A stretch of 64,000 nt of DNA from the NCBI RefSeq assembly GCF_013778455.1, contig NZ_JACEHE010000013.1:62001-126000 (forward strand), in the 5' to 3' direction. This stretch comes from Streptomyces himalayensis subsp. himalayensis. GTDB lineage: Bacteria; Actinomycetota; Actinomycetes; Streptomycetales; Streptomycetaceae. Made by a program: the position numbers and the translations under genes. Positions 1-8,533 of this stretch are shown here, piece by piece; positions within the stretch are counted from its first letter, which is position 1, and each line of letters begins with the position of its first letter. The notes under the pieces were generated by a model. That model searched no databases. It saw only the letters and a program-made list of their open reading frames with translations, and was not told the origin of the DNA.

Positions 1-961
1 CTCGGAGTTCGCGGCGGCCGGCTGGATCTCCCCGCTTCAGCGGGACCGCTTCCCGCTGAAGAGCTTCCTGCGGCCGGTGGTGGACACGGCGACATACGAG
101 GGAAGGCTGTACGCCGTCCCGTATGTCACCAATGCCGGGCTTCTGCTCTATCGCAAGGACATCCTCGACAAGGAGGGCGTGGAACCGCCGCGCACCTGGG
201 CCGAACTGGAGCACCAGGCCAGGACCATCGCCGCGAAGTACGGACTCGACGGCTACGCGGGCCAGTTCCTGCCGTACGAGGGCCTCACCGTCAACGCGGC
301 CGAAGCGGTCTACTCGGCGGGCGGCACGATCCTCGGCGACGAGGGCGAGCGCGTCACCGTGAACTCGGCCGCCGCGCGGGAGGGCATCGGTTTCCTCGCC
401 CGCGGAGTGCGCGACGGCTGGATCCCGCAGGAGGCGCTGACGTTCAAGGAAGAGGAGTCGCGGCAGGCCTTCCAGGACGGCCGTCTGCTCTTTCTGCGCA
501 ACTGGCCCTATGCGTACGTGAGCGCGTCCGGCAAGGGGTCCGAGGTCGCCGGGAAGATCGGCGCCGTCCCGCTGCCGGGCCCCGACGGTCCTGGCGCGAG
601 CGTGCTCGGCGGCTCCAATCTCGCGGTCAGCACGCATGCGCGCCATCCGGATTCGGCGGCCGCCCTCATCGCGTATCTCACGAGTGAGCGGGTGCAGCGG
701 CAGGTCCTCACCGAGGGTGCGCTGCCGCCGGTACGGGCCGATCTGTACCAGGACCCGGAGCTCATCCGGGAGTTCCCGTATCTGCCGACGCTGCGGGCCG
801 GCGTGCTCGCGGCGGCGCCGCGGCCCAAGAGCCCGCGTTACGACCAGGTGAGCCTGGCCGTGCAGGCCGTCGTGCACGACGCGATGACCCAGCAGCAGAC
901 GCCGGAGGCGGCGGTGCGGCGCCTCGCGCGGGAGCTGGCGGCCATCGCGCGGCGCGGCTGA
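1..961 (+). CDS. Sugar ABC transporter substrate-binding protein, 5' end missing
   Basis: The reading frame is open from base 2 to the TGA at 959-961, so the gene begins upstream of the window and only about 319 C-terminal residues are present. The text has the features of family-1 extracellular solute-binding proteins (maltose/trehalose type): a YEGRLYAVPYVTN stretch, LLYRKDIL followed by a TWAEL segment, and a late NLAVSTHARHPDSAAALIAYLTS block. It would bind a sugar at the outer membrane face and deliver it to ABC permeases. The GTG at 77 is internal, not the start. It is not obviously part of the next operon, which has its own binding protein. Confidence 0.85.
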   Translation, partial: SEFAAAGWISPLQRDRFPLKSFLRPVVDTATYEGRLYAVPYVTNAGLLLYRKDILDKEGVEPPRTWAELEHQARTIAAKYGLDGYAGQFLPYEGLTVNAAEAVYSAGGTILGDEGERVTVNSAAAREGIGFLARGVRDGWIPQEALTFKEEESRQAFQDGRLLFLRNWPYAYVSASGKGSEVAGKIGAVPLPGPDGPGASVLGGSNLAVSTHARHPDSAAALIAYLTSERVQRQVLTEGALPPVRADLYQDPELIREFPYLPTLRAGVLAAAPRPKSPRYDQVSLAVQAVVHDAMTQQQTPEAAVRRLARELAAIARRG

Positions 962-1237
962 GTTCTTCCGCCTTCCGTCTGCCGCTGGCTCTTGCCCGCC
1001 CGGTGTCTCCCGTCGGCGATTGTTACTTACGCGTTAGGTATTCGCTTCGACTCAAGGCACCCCTCGAGCACGGAAATATCGGGGCAATACTCCCTCAACT
1101 GGCCACTGGTTCCTGCCTACTCGTTGACATCTCCTCGTCATGCCTACCTAACATGCATGTATAACGGCGGCCGCCCGCACAGGGGCTCTCGGCCGCGACC
1201 ACCCCTCCAGGCATGACATTCAGAGACAGGTCAACGG
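962..1237 (+). promoter_or_regulatory. Promoter/operator region before the alpha-glucosidase operon
   Basis: This 276-base gap has no convincing gene. A TTGACA at 1124-1129 is followed after 19 bases by TAACAT (1149-1154), a plausible promoter. Directly after it lies a perfect 10-base palindrome ACATGCATGT (1151-1160). Further upstream, CTTACGCGTTAG (1026-1037) is a 12-base palindrome with one mismatched pair. Either could bind a LacI-type sugar regulator, but no regulator gene is present and the assignment is inference. Confidence 0.4.
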
Positions 1238-2908
1238 GTGATGCTCAAAGCCCCGGCCGGCGACGGCCTCGCGCGCCCTCACACACACCACTGGTGGCGC
1301 GACGCAGTGATCTACCAGGTGTACGTCCGCAGCTTTCTGGACAGCACCGGGGACGGCATCGGCGATCTCGCCGGGGTCCGCGCGGGACTGCCGTATCTGA
1401 AGAAGCTGGGCGTGGACGGCATCTGGCTGAGCCCGTTCTACCCGTCGCCGCAGCACGACCACGGTTACGACGTCGCCGACTACTGCGACGTCGACCCGGT
1501 CTTCGGGGACCTCGCCGAGTTCGACCTGCTGATGACCGACGCCCGGCGGCTCGGCATCAGGGTGCTCCTGGACATCGTCCCCAACCACTGTTCCAGCGAG
1601 CACCCGTGGTTCCGTGAGGCGCTCGCCTCGGCGCCCGGCAGCGAGGCGCGCGCCCGTTTCCACTTCGCCGACGGCCGCGGCCCGGGCGGCGACGAGCCGC
1701 CCAACAACTGGCACGCGATGTTCGGCGGGCCGGCGTGGTCACGGGTCACCGAGCCGGACGGCACGCCCGGCCAGTGGTACCTGCACATGTTCACGCCCGA
1801 GCAGCCCGACCTGAACTGGCGCAACCGCCAGGTCGGCGCCTACTTCGACCAGGTGCTGCGGTTCTGGCTGGACCGGGGCGTCGACGGTTTCCGCATCGAC
1901 GTCGCCGCCGGCCTCTTCAAGCACCCCGACCTGCCCGACTCGCCGGACCCCGAGGCCGACGCGCGTACCCGCGACTCCGTCAACCCGCTGGCCTGGAACC
2001 AGCCCGAGGTGCACGACGTGTGGCGGCACTGGCGTTCGGTGTGCGAGGAGTACGCCGCGCGCGACGGCCGCGAACGGCTGCTCGTCGGCGAGGTCTCCGT
2101 GCCGACCGCACGCGAACACGCCCGGTACGTACGGCCCGACGAGCTCCACCAGGCCTTCTTCTTCGACCTGCTCTCCGCGCCCTGGGACGCCGACGCCTTC
2201 CGCAAGGTCATCTCAGAGGCCATGCAGGACATCGCCGGCACCGGCTCCACCATCACCTGGGTCCTCAACAACCACGACCAGGTGCGTACGGTCACCCGCT
2301 ACGGGGAGTCCGGCACCGAGGGCAGCGGCCTCGGTGCCGCCCGTGCCCGGGCCGCCGCGCTGCTGATGCTGGCGCTGCCCGGGGCCGCGTACATCTACCA
2401 GGGCGAGGAGCTCGGCCTGCCCGAGGTCGTCGACCTGCCCGACGAGGTGCTGACGGACCCGATCTTCCGCCGCACCGGAAGCCGGGCGCGGATACGCGAC
2501 GGCTGCCGGGTGCCGCTGCCGTGGTCGGGCCACGCCTCACCGTTCGGCTTCACCTCCGGTGCCGAGGGCGCCAGGCCGTGGCTGCCGCAGCCCGACTGGT
2601 TCGCCGAGCACGCCACCGAGCGGGCGCTGGCCGACACCCGATCGTTCTGGCACCTCTACCGCGACGGCCTGCATCTGCGCGCCGGTCTGCCGCAGCTCGG
2701 CGAGGGCACCCTGCGCTGGCTCGAGACCCCGCCCGACGTGCTCGCCTTCGTCCGCGGCGACGGACTCATCTGCGCCGTCAACTTCGGCACCGCACCGGTG
2801 CCCGCGCCGGTCGCCGGTACGCCCCTGCTGTCCAGCGGACCCTGCCCGGCCGGGGTGCTGCCCGGCTCCACGGCGGCCTGGTGGATCAGCGACTGCACCA
2901 ACCCCTGA
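1238..2908 (+). CDS. GH13 alpha-glucosidase
   Basis: This 556-residue cytoplasmic enzyme belongs to the GH13 alpha-amylase superfamily and probably releases glucose from alpha-glucosides such as maltose or isomaltose brought in by the adjacent importer. The four conserved regions are visible: DIVPNH near 115, DGFRID ending at the nucleophile Asp221, VGEVSVP with acid/base Glu285, and NNHD with Asp347. The N-terminal WWRDAVIYQVYVRSF is typical of oligo-1,6-/alpha-glucosidases. GTG 1238 and ATG 1241 are adjacent possible starts behind a weak AGG (1228-1230). It leads an operon with the binding protein and permeases, spaced 66 bases from the next gene. Exact substrate linkage cannot be told from sequence. 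Confidence 0.88.
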   Translation: MMLKAPAGDGLARPHTHHWWRDAVIYQVYVRSFLDSTGDGIGDLAGVRAGLPYLKKLGVDGIWLSPFYPSPQHDHGYDVADYCDVDPVFGDLAEFDLLMTDARRLGIRVLLDIVPNHCSSEHPWFREALASAPGSEARARFHFADGRGPGGDEPPNNWHAMFGGPAWSRVTEPDGTPGQWYLHMFTPEQPDLNWRNRQVGAYFDQVLRFWLDRGVDGFRIDVAAGLFKHPDLPDSPDPEADARTRDSVNPLAWNQPEVHDVWRHWRSVCEEYAARDGRERLLVGEVSVPTAREHARYVRPDELHQAFFFDLLSAPWDADAFRKVISEAMQDIAGTGSTITWVLNNHDQVRTVTRYGESGTEGSGLGAARARAAALLMLALPGAAYIYQGEELGLPEVVDLPDEVLTDPIFRRTGSRARIRDGCRVPLPWSGHASPFGFTSGAEGARPWLPQPDWFAEHATERALADTRSFWHLYRDGLHLRAGLPQLGEGTLRWLETPPDVLAFVRGDGLICAVNFGTAPVPAPVAGTPLLSSGPCPAGVLPGSTAAWWISDCTNP

Positions 2909-2974
2909 GCCTCCGCTCATCGCAAGACCTGATCCACCGTCAACTTATGCAACTGCTCGAAAGGGACATCAACG

Positions 2975-4306
2975 ATGATGCAACGACGGACGACACTCGC
3001 GAGCTGCACCGCCCTGGTCGCGGCCCTGGCGCTCGGCACGACCGCCTGCGGCGGCGGCCCCGTCACCGCCGCGGGCGACGGCGACAAGCCGCTGAGCGGT
3101 CAGACGGTCTCCGTGGCCGGTGTCTGGTCCGGCACCGAGCAGAAGAACTTCCAGAAGGTCCTGGACGCCTTCACCGAGAAGACCGGCGCCAAGACCCAGT
3201 TCGTCTCCACCGGTGACAACGTCTCCACCGTCGTCGGCAGCAAGATCGAGGGCGGCAACGCCTTCGACGTGGTCATGGTCCCGCAGGTGGGCGTGCTCCA
3301 GCAGTTCGCCGAGCAGGGCTGGCTCAAGCCGCTCTCCAAGCCGACCCAGCAGGCCGTGGACGCCAACTACGCGAGCGTATGGAAGGACTACGGCAGCGTC
3401 GACGGCACCCTCTACGGCCTGTACTTCAAGGCCGCGCACAAGTCGACCGTCTGGTACAGCCCCGACGCCCTCAACCAGGCCGGCGTCGAGCCGCCGAAGA
3501 CGTACGACGAGATGCTGGAAGCCGGGCACACCGTCTCCGACTCGGGCCTGGCCGCCTTCTCCGTCGCCGGCCAGGACGGCTGGACCCTCACCGACTGGTT
3601 CGAGAACATCTACCTCTCCCAGGCCGGACCCGAGAAGTACGACCAGCTCGCCGCCCACGAGATCAGGTGGACCGACCCGACCGTGGTGAAGGCGCTCACC
3701 ACTCTCGGCGAGCTCTTCAAGGACAAGGAGCTGATCGCGGGCGGCCAGAAGGAGGCGCTGAACACCGACTTCCCGGGCTCGGTCGAGAAGGTCTTCGGCC
3801 CCGAGCCGGAGGCCGGAATGGTCTACGAGGGCGACTTCGTCGCCGGTGTCGCCAAGGACCAGTTCGGAAAGAAGATCGGAGAGGACGCGAACTTCTTCCC
3901 CTTCCCGGCGGTCGCCGGCGGCGAGGCGCCCGTGGTCAGCGGCGGTGACGCGGCCGTCGTCCTGAAGGACGGCAAGAACCAGAAGGCAGCCATGGCGTTC
4001 CTCGAGTATCTGGCGAGCCCCGAGGCCGCCGCCGTCTGGGCCGAGGCGGGTGGCTTCCTGTCCCCGAACAAGAAGCTCGACCTCGCCTCGTACGGCGACG
4101 ACGTGACCCGCGAGACCGCCAAGTCCCTTGTCGGTGCCGGGGATTCGGTCCGCTTCGACATGTCCGACCAGGCCCCGGCGGCCTTCGGAGGCACCAAGGG
4201 CACGGGCGAGTGGAAGATCCTCCAGGACTTCCTGCGCGACCCGTCCGACCCGAAGGCGACGGCGGCCGAGCTCGAGGACGCTGCCGCCAAGGCGTACCAG
4301 GACTGA
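2975..4306 (+). CDS. Alpha-glucoside ABC transporter substrate-binding lipoprotein
   Basis: A 443-residue secreted lipoprotein of the family-1 sugar-binding group. The signal peptide ends in a lipobox-like GTTAC with Cys25 as the likely lipidated residue, followed by a Gly-rich linker. The core carries TLYGLYFKAAHKSTVWYSP and GMVYEGDFVAGVA, which resemble alpha-glucoside (AglE-type) binding proteins more than MalE. ATG 2975 is chosen because AAGGGA (2961-2966) lies eight bases upstream; a second ATG follows at 2978. It sits between the alpha-glucosidase and two permeases, so its ligand is probably an alpha-glucoside. No ATPase is encoded here; Streptomyces sugar importers commonly share the distant MsiK ATPase. 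Confidence 0.88.
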   Translation: MMQRRTTLASCTALVAALALGTTACGGGPVTAAGDGDKPLSGQTVSVAGVWSGTEQKNFQKVLDAFTEKTGAKTQFVSTGDNVSTVVGSKIEGGNAFDVVMVPQVGVLQQFAEQGWLKPLSKPTQQAVDANYASVWKDYGSVDGTLYGLYFKAAHKSTVWYSPDALNQAGVEPPKTYDEMLEAGHTVSDSGLAAFSVAGQDGWTLTDWFENIYLSQAGPEKYDQLAAHEIRWTDPTVVKALTTLGELFKDKELIAGGQKEALNTDFPGSVEKVFGPEPEAGMVYEGDFVAGVAKDQFGKKIGEDANFFPFPAVAGGEAPVVSGGDAAVVLKDGKNQKAAMAFLEYLASPEAAAVWAEAGGFLSPNKKLDLASYGDDVTRETAKSLVGAGDSVRFDMSDQAPAAFGGTKGTGEWKILQDFLRDPSDPKATAAELEDAAAKAYQD

Positions 4307-4311
4307 CGGCC

Positions 4312-5682
4312 ATGACCACCGCCCTCACCACCGCGCCAGACAAGGCGCCGAGTGCCCGCCCGCCCGGCGCCGCCGACCCGCGGCGCCGCGCCCGGCGGCG
4401 GGCCCGGATCATCGCCGTCGCGTTCGTCCTGCCCGCACTGGTCCTGCTCGGTGCGCTCGTCGTCCACCCCGTGCTGTTCTCGGTCGGCCGGAGCTTCTTC
4501 GACGCCTCCGGCACCCGGTTCGTCGGGGTCGAGAACTACGCCGAGATGTTCAGCGACCCGGCCACCCTCAAGGCCGTACGCAACACGGCGATCTGGGTCG
4601 TCGTCGCCCCGGTGCTGCTCACCGGGCTCGGCCTGATCCTCGCCGTCCTGGTCGAGAAGGTCCGCTGGGCCACCGCGTTCAAGCTGCTGCTCTTCATGCC
4701 CATGGCGGTCTCGTTCCTGGCGGCGGGCATCATCTTCCGCCTCGCGTACGACGAGGACCCCGACAAGGGCGTACTGAACGCGGCCGTGGTGGGTGTGCAC
4801 GATGCCTTCGAGGGAACCTCCTCGTACCCGACCGCGCGTGCCCGGGACGGCGAGGGTCTGACGAAGGGCACGGACGGCTCGTACCGCACATCCGCAGCGG
4901 CCTCACCCGGCGACGCGGTCGCCCTCGGTCTGGTCGGCGTACCGCCCAAGGAACTGCCCGCGGGGGCTGAACAGGCGTACGAGGCGGCAGGGCGGAAGGC
5001 GGGCGGGGACGAGCTGCGCGGCGTCGTCTACCTGGACTTCACGCCCGGTGGGGGAGGGGAGCAGGGCAAGGTCGACAAGGGCGAGAGCGGGCTGCCGAAG
5101 ATGCGGGTCGAGGCGGTGCGCGACGGGAAGACCGTTGCGAGCACCACGACGGCATCCGACGGTTCCTTCCGCTTCCAGGGCCTGGACGCCGGTTCGTACA
5201 CCGTGCGGCTGCCCGCGGTGAACTTCGCCCCGCCGTACGAGGGCGTGTCGTGGCTCGGTCCGGCGCTGGTCACCCCGGCCATCATCGGCGCCTACCTGTG
5301 GATCTGGACCGGCTTCGCCATGGTCCTCATCGGGGCTGGGCTCGCCGCGCTGCCGCGCGACACGCTGGAGGCGGCGCGGATGGACGGTGCGAACGAGTGG
5401 CAGGTGTTCCGCCGGATCACCGTGCCGCTGCTCGCACCCGTGCTGACCGTCGTCTTCGTGACGCTGGTGATCAACGTGATGAAGGTCTTCGACCTCGTCT
5501 ACATCATCGCGCCGGGCCCGGTGCAGGAGGACGCCACCGTGCTGGCCACCCAGATGTGGCTGGTGTCCTTCGGCGGCGGCAACAACCAGGGCCTGGGCAG
5601 CGCGCTCGGGGTGCTGCTCCTGCTCCTTGTGATCCCTGCCATGGTCTTCAACGTCCGCCGCTTCCGCAGGAGTCAGTCATGA
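4312..5682 (+). CDS. Sugar ABC permease (MalF type) with an inserted Ig-like extracellular domain
   Basis: A 456-residue inner-membrane permease, much longer than the usual 290-320. TM1 follows a basic N-terminus (about 32-55). The EAA loop that contacts the ATPase starts at Glu353 (EAARMDGANEW). Residues about 166-315 interrupt the family pattern in the outside loop between the third and fourth membrane segments. This insert contains GVVYLDF, a Gly/Glu-rich stretch, then GKTVASTTTASDGSF and GLDAGSYTVRL, the signature of SdrD-B/CNA-B-like beta-sandwich domains. The ATG at 4312 lies five bases after the previous stop. It overlaps the next permease by ATGA. The insert may contact the binding protein, which is inference. 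Confidence 0.9.
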   Translation: MTTALTTAPDKAPSARPPGAADPRRRARRRARIIAVAFVLPALVLLGALVVHPVLFSVGRSFFDASGTRFVGVENYAEMFSDPATLKAVRNTAIWVVVAPVLLTGLGLILAVLVEKVRWATAFKLLLFMPMAVSFLAAGIIFRLAYDEDPDKGVLNAAVVGVHDAFEGTSSYPTARARDGEGLTKGTDGSYRTSAAASPGDAVALGLVGVPPKELPAGAEQAYEAAGRKAGGDELRGVVYLDFTPGGGGEQGKVDKGESGLPKMRVEAVRDGKTVASTTTASDGSFRFQGLDAGSYTVRLPAVNFAPPYEGVSWLGPALVTPAIIGAYLWIWTGFAMVLIGAGLAALPRDTLEAARMDGANEWQVFRRITVPLLAPVLTVVFVTLVINVMKVFDLVYIIAPGPVQEDATVLATQMWLVSFGGGNNQGLGSALGVLLLLLVIPAMVFNVRRFRRSQS

Positions 5683-6605
5683 CCGTCACCACTCCCGACG
5701 AGCGGACCGTGGCGCAGGGGCCGGCGGCCGTCCCCGCACCTCGGAGGTCCACCTCCCGACGGTCCGGGGGCCGACTCGGGCGCTGGCTCGGCAGCAGCCT
5801 GGTCCAGGCGTTCCTCGTGGTCGTCGGCCTGATCTGGCTCACGCCGCTCGCCGGGCTCTTCCTCTCCTCGCTTCGCTCCGCGCAGGAGAACGCGAGCGGC
5901 GGCTGGTGGACCGCACTGACCAGCCCGGCACAGCTGTCCTTCGACAACTACACGGCGCTGCTCGGAAACGCAGGCATGACGCAGGCGTTCTGGAACACCG
6001 TGCTGATCTCGGTGCCGACCACCGCGCTGGTCGTCGTGATCGCGGCGCTCGCCGGATACGCCTTCGCCTGGCTGGACTTCCCCGGCCGCGAACCGCTGTT
6101 CCTGCTCGTGGTGGCGCTGCTGGTCGTGCCGGTGCAGATCGGGCTGCTGCCGGTGGCCAAACTCTTCGGTCAGCTGGGGCTGTTCGGCACGATCCCGGGC
6201 GTCGTGCTCTTCCACGTCGCGTACGGGCTGCCGTTCGCGATCTTCCTCCTGCGCAACTACTTCGCCGAGATGCCGCGCGAAATGCTGGAGGCTGCCCGCA
6301 TGGACGGCGGCACCGAGTGGCGGATCTTCATCCGGCTCGTCCTCCCGGTGGGCCGCCCGGCCATCGCCAGCCTGGCGATCTTCCAGTTCCTGTGGGTGTG
6401 GAACGACATGCTGGTGGCTCTGCTGTTCGCGGACAGCTCGTCCCAGCCGCTCACCGTGGAACTGCAGTCCCAGATCCGCCAGTTCGGCAGCAACATCGAC
6501 GTGCTGGCGCCCGGGGCGTTTCTCTCGCTGATCGTGCCGGTGGTGGTCTTCTTCGCCTTCCAGAGGCACTTCGTACAGGGGGTGATGGCGGGGTCGGTGA
6601 AGTGA
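5679..6605 (+). CDS. Sugar ABC permease (MalG type)
   Basis: A 308-residue permease, the second half of the membrane channel for the alpha-glucoside importer. Six hydrophobic segments are visible, starting with SLVQAFLVVVGLIWLTPLAG. The EAA loop begins at Glu204 (EAARMDGGTEWRIF). The C-terminus FQRHFVQGVMAGSVK is the standard MalG-family ending. The start ATG overlaps the stop of the first permease (ATGA), showing translational coupling. It is the last gene of the operon and is followed by a strong stem-loop. Confidence 0.93.
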   Translation: MTVTTPDERTVAQGPAAVPAPRRSTSRRSGGRLGRWLGSSLVQAFLVVVGLIWLTPLAGLFLSSLRSAQENASGGWWTALTSPAQLSFDNYTALLGNAGMTQAFWNTVLISVPTTALVVVIAALAGYAFAWLDFPGREPLFLLVVALLVVPVQIGLLPVAKLFGQLGLFGTIPGVVLFHVAYGLPFAIFLLRNYFAEMPREMLEAARMDGGTEWRIFIRLVLPVGRPAIASLAIFQFLWVWNDMLVALLFADSSSQPLTVELQSQIRQFGSNIDVLAPGAFLSLIVPVVVFFAFQRHFVQGVMAGSVK

Positions 6606-6607
6606 CC

Positions 6608-6665
6608 CTGCACGGCGCGCGCCCCGTCACCACGTCGTACTGGTGACGGGGTGCGCGCCGTGCAG
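6608..6665. terminator. Bidirectional stem-loop terminator
   Basis: A 24-base arm beginning CTGCACGGCGCGC and ending in CCCCGTCACC pairs with the arm ending in GCGCGCCGTGCAG, with one mismatch and a 10-base loop. It lies between the convergent sugar permease and pgl and can end transcription from both sides. No U-tract follows, as is usual in Streptomyces. Confidence 0.85.
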
Positions 6666-6671
6666 GTGCGC

Positions 6672-7457
6672 TCAGGGCGAAGCCGGTGGATAGAGATCCC
6701 GCGGCAGCCGTGAGGCCGCTGCCGCGTCCAGCAGCCACAGCGTGCGGGCGCGCCCGTACGCTCCGGCCGCGGGCGCCTGGATCTCGCCCGCCCCGGACAG
6801 GGCGATGGCCGCGGCCTGCGCCTTGTCCTCGCCCGCCGCCAGGAGCCACACCTCACGCGCCGCCCGGATCGCGGGCAGGGTGAGGGTGATACGGGTCGGC
6901 GGGGGCTTCGGGGCGCCGTGCACGCCGACCACCGTGCGTTCCGTCTCGCGCACTGCCGGAAGCTCCGGGAAGAGCGACGCGACGTGCGTGTCCGGGCCGA
7001 CGCCGAGCATCAGGACGTCGAAGGACGGGACGGGACCGTGGTCCTCCGGCCCTGCGGCGGCGGCGAGTTCGGCCGCGTAGGCCGCCGCTGCCGCATCCGC
7101 GTCGTTGCCGTACGGCCCGTCCGATGCCGGCATGGCGTGGACGCGCTTGGGGTCCAGTGGGACCGCGTCGAGGAGGGCCTCGCGGGCCTGGGTGACATTG
7201 CGGTCGGGGTCGCCCTCGGGCAGGAACCGCTCGTCGCCCCACCACAGGTCGAGGCGGCCCCAGTCGACGGCGTCCCGGGCGGGCGCGGCGGCCAGTGCGG
7301 CCAGCAGGCCGTTGCCGTTGCGCCCGCCGGTGAGGACCACTGAGGCGAAGCCGCGGGCGGCCTGGGCGTCCACGATCTTCGTGATCAGCCGGGCCGCCGC
7401 GGCCTGCGCCATCAGCTCCTTGTCGCGATGCACGACGAGCTGCGGTGCGATGGTCAC
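6672..7457 (-). CDS. pgl: 6-phosphogluconolactonase
   Basis: A 261-residue cytoplasmic enzyme that hydrolyses 6-phosphogluconolactone to 6-phosphogluconate, the second step of the oxidative pentose phosphate pathway. Family features are LTGGRNGNGLL near the N-terminus, the WWGDERFLPEGDPDRN block, and the LGVGPDTHVASLFPE block. The GTG start (7457-7455) overlaps the opcA stop (GTGA), so translation is coupled. It is the last gene of the tkt-tal-zwf-opcA-pgl operon, which ends at the 6608-6665 stem-loop. Family members usually have GG after LT and GPDGH in the last motif; here the residues are GG and GPDTH. Confidence 0.95.
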   Translation of the reverse strand: MTIAPQLVVHRDKELMAQAAAARLITKIVDAQAARGFASVVLTGGRNGNGLLAALAAAPARDAVDWGRLDLWWGDERFLPEGDPDRNVTQAREALLDAVPLDPKRVHAMPASDGPYGNDADAAAAAYAAELAAAAGPEDHGPVPSFDVLMLGVGPDTHVASLFPELPAVRETERTVVGVHGAPKPPPTRITLTLPAIRAAREVWLLAAGEDKAQAAAIALSGAGEIQAPAAGAYGRARTLWLLDAAAASRLPRDLYPPASP

Positions 7458-8533
7458 TTCGCGGCCGCCTTCTTCGCCGGGGCCTTGCTCGTCGTCTTCT
7501 TGGCCGGGCCCTTGGCGGGGGCCTCGGCCTTGGCGGGTGCCTCCGCCGTCACGGTGGGCTCGGCGGCGCTCGACGGCACATCCTCGCCCTCCGCCGACTC
7601 CGACGACGGACCGGCCAGCCGCTCCACCCCGTACCTCAGAGCCGACGCATACGTGTCGTCCGGGTCGAGCCGGCGCAGCTCCTCCGCGATCAGCTCGGCC
7701 GTGTCGCGCCGCTGGAGCGCCACCGCACGGTCGGGCTGGCCCTCGATGGACAGGGTCGCGAGCGAACCGTCCGCGCGGTCCAGCACGATCGAGCCACAGC
7801 TCGTGCCCATCCGCACGGCCGTCAGGCCCGGGCCGGACGACGCCGACCGCCGGACCGGGACGTCCAGCCGGTCCGCGAGCCACATGGCGAGCAGCTCGCA
7901 GCTCGGGTTGAACTCCTCGCCCTCTACCTCGACCGATGTGACCTCGCAGGTCACCTGGTCCAGGGCCGCGGCCAGCATCGACCGCCAGGGGGTGATGCGG
8001 GTCCACGACAGATCCGTGTCGCCCGGCGTGTACGCCTCGGCGCGGGCGCTCAGCTCCTTCACGGGCTGCTCGGCGGCGTAGGTGTCGGTGACCCGGCGCT
8101 GGGCGAGGGCGCCGAGAGGGTCGTTCGCCGGATCGAGGGGCGGGTTGACCGGCCACCAGACGACGACCGGGGCGTCCGGCAGAAGCAGCGGCAGCACCAC
8201 CGACTGGGCGTGGTTCACGACCTCGCCGTACAGCCGCAGCACGACCGTCTCGCCGGTGCCCGCATCCGCGCCGACCCTCACCTCGGCGTCCAGCCGCGAG
8301 CTCGTACGGTCGCGCGGCGAGCGCGAGACGCGCTTGATCACGACCAGGGTGCGCGACGGGTGCTCACGGGAGGCCTCGCTGGCCGCCTTCAGGGCGTCGT
8401 AGGCGTTCTCCTCGTCGGTGACGATGACGAGCGTGAGGACCATGCCGACGGCCGGGGTGCCGATCGCGCGGCGGCCCTCGATGAGCGCCTTGTTGATCTT
8501 GCTGGCGGTGGTGTTCGTGAGGTCGATGTTCAT
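7454..8533 (-). CDS. opcA: Glucose-6-phosphate dehydrogenase assembly protein OpcA
   Basis: A 359-residue OpcA, the actinobacterial partner that supports glucose-6-phosphate dehydrogenase activity. It begins MNIDLTNTTASKINKALIEGR and has the PVVVWWPVNPP and ITPWRSMLAAALDQ blocks typical of the family. The last about 60 residues form an Ala/Lys/Pro-rich tail (PAKKTTSKAPAKKAAAK) resembling histone H1 tails, a common feature of Streptomyces proteins and probably disordered. ATG 8533 overlaps the zwf stop at 8530 by ATGA. Its place between zwf and pgl fits its role. Confidence 0.95.
   Translation of the reverse strand: MNIDLTNTTASKINKALIEGRRAIGTPAVGMVLTLVIVTDEENAYDALKAASEASREHPSRTLVVIKRVSRSPRDRTSSRLDAEVRVGADAGTGETVVLRLYGEVVNHAQSVVLPLLLPDAPVVVWWPVNPPLDPANDPLGALAQRRVTDTYAAEQPVKELSARAEAYTPGDTDLSWTRITPWRSMLAAALDQVTCEVTSVEVEGEEFNPSCELLAMWLADRLDVPVRRSASSGPGLTAVRMGTSCGSIVLDRADGSLATLSIEGQPDRAVALQRRDTAELIAEELRRLDPDDTYASALRYGVERLAGPSSESAEGEDVPSSAAEPTVTAEAPAKAEAPAKGPAKKTTSKAPAKKAAAK

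Noticed and set aside
992..1216. Small 74-codon frame in the gap before the alpha-glucosidase
   Set aside because: It overlaps the promoter elements and palindrome and has no ribosome-binding site or coding-like composition.
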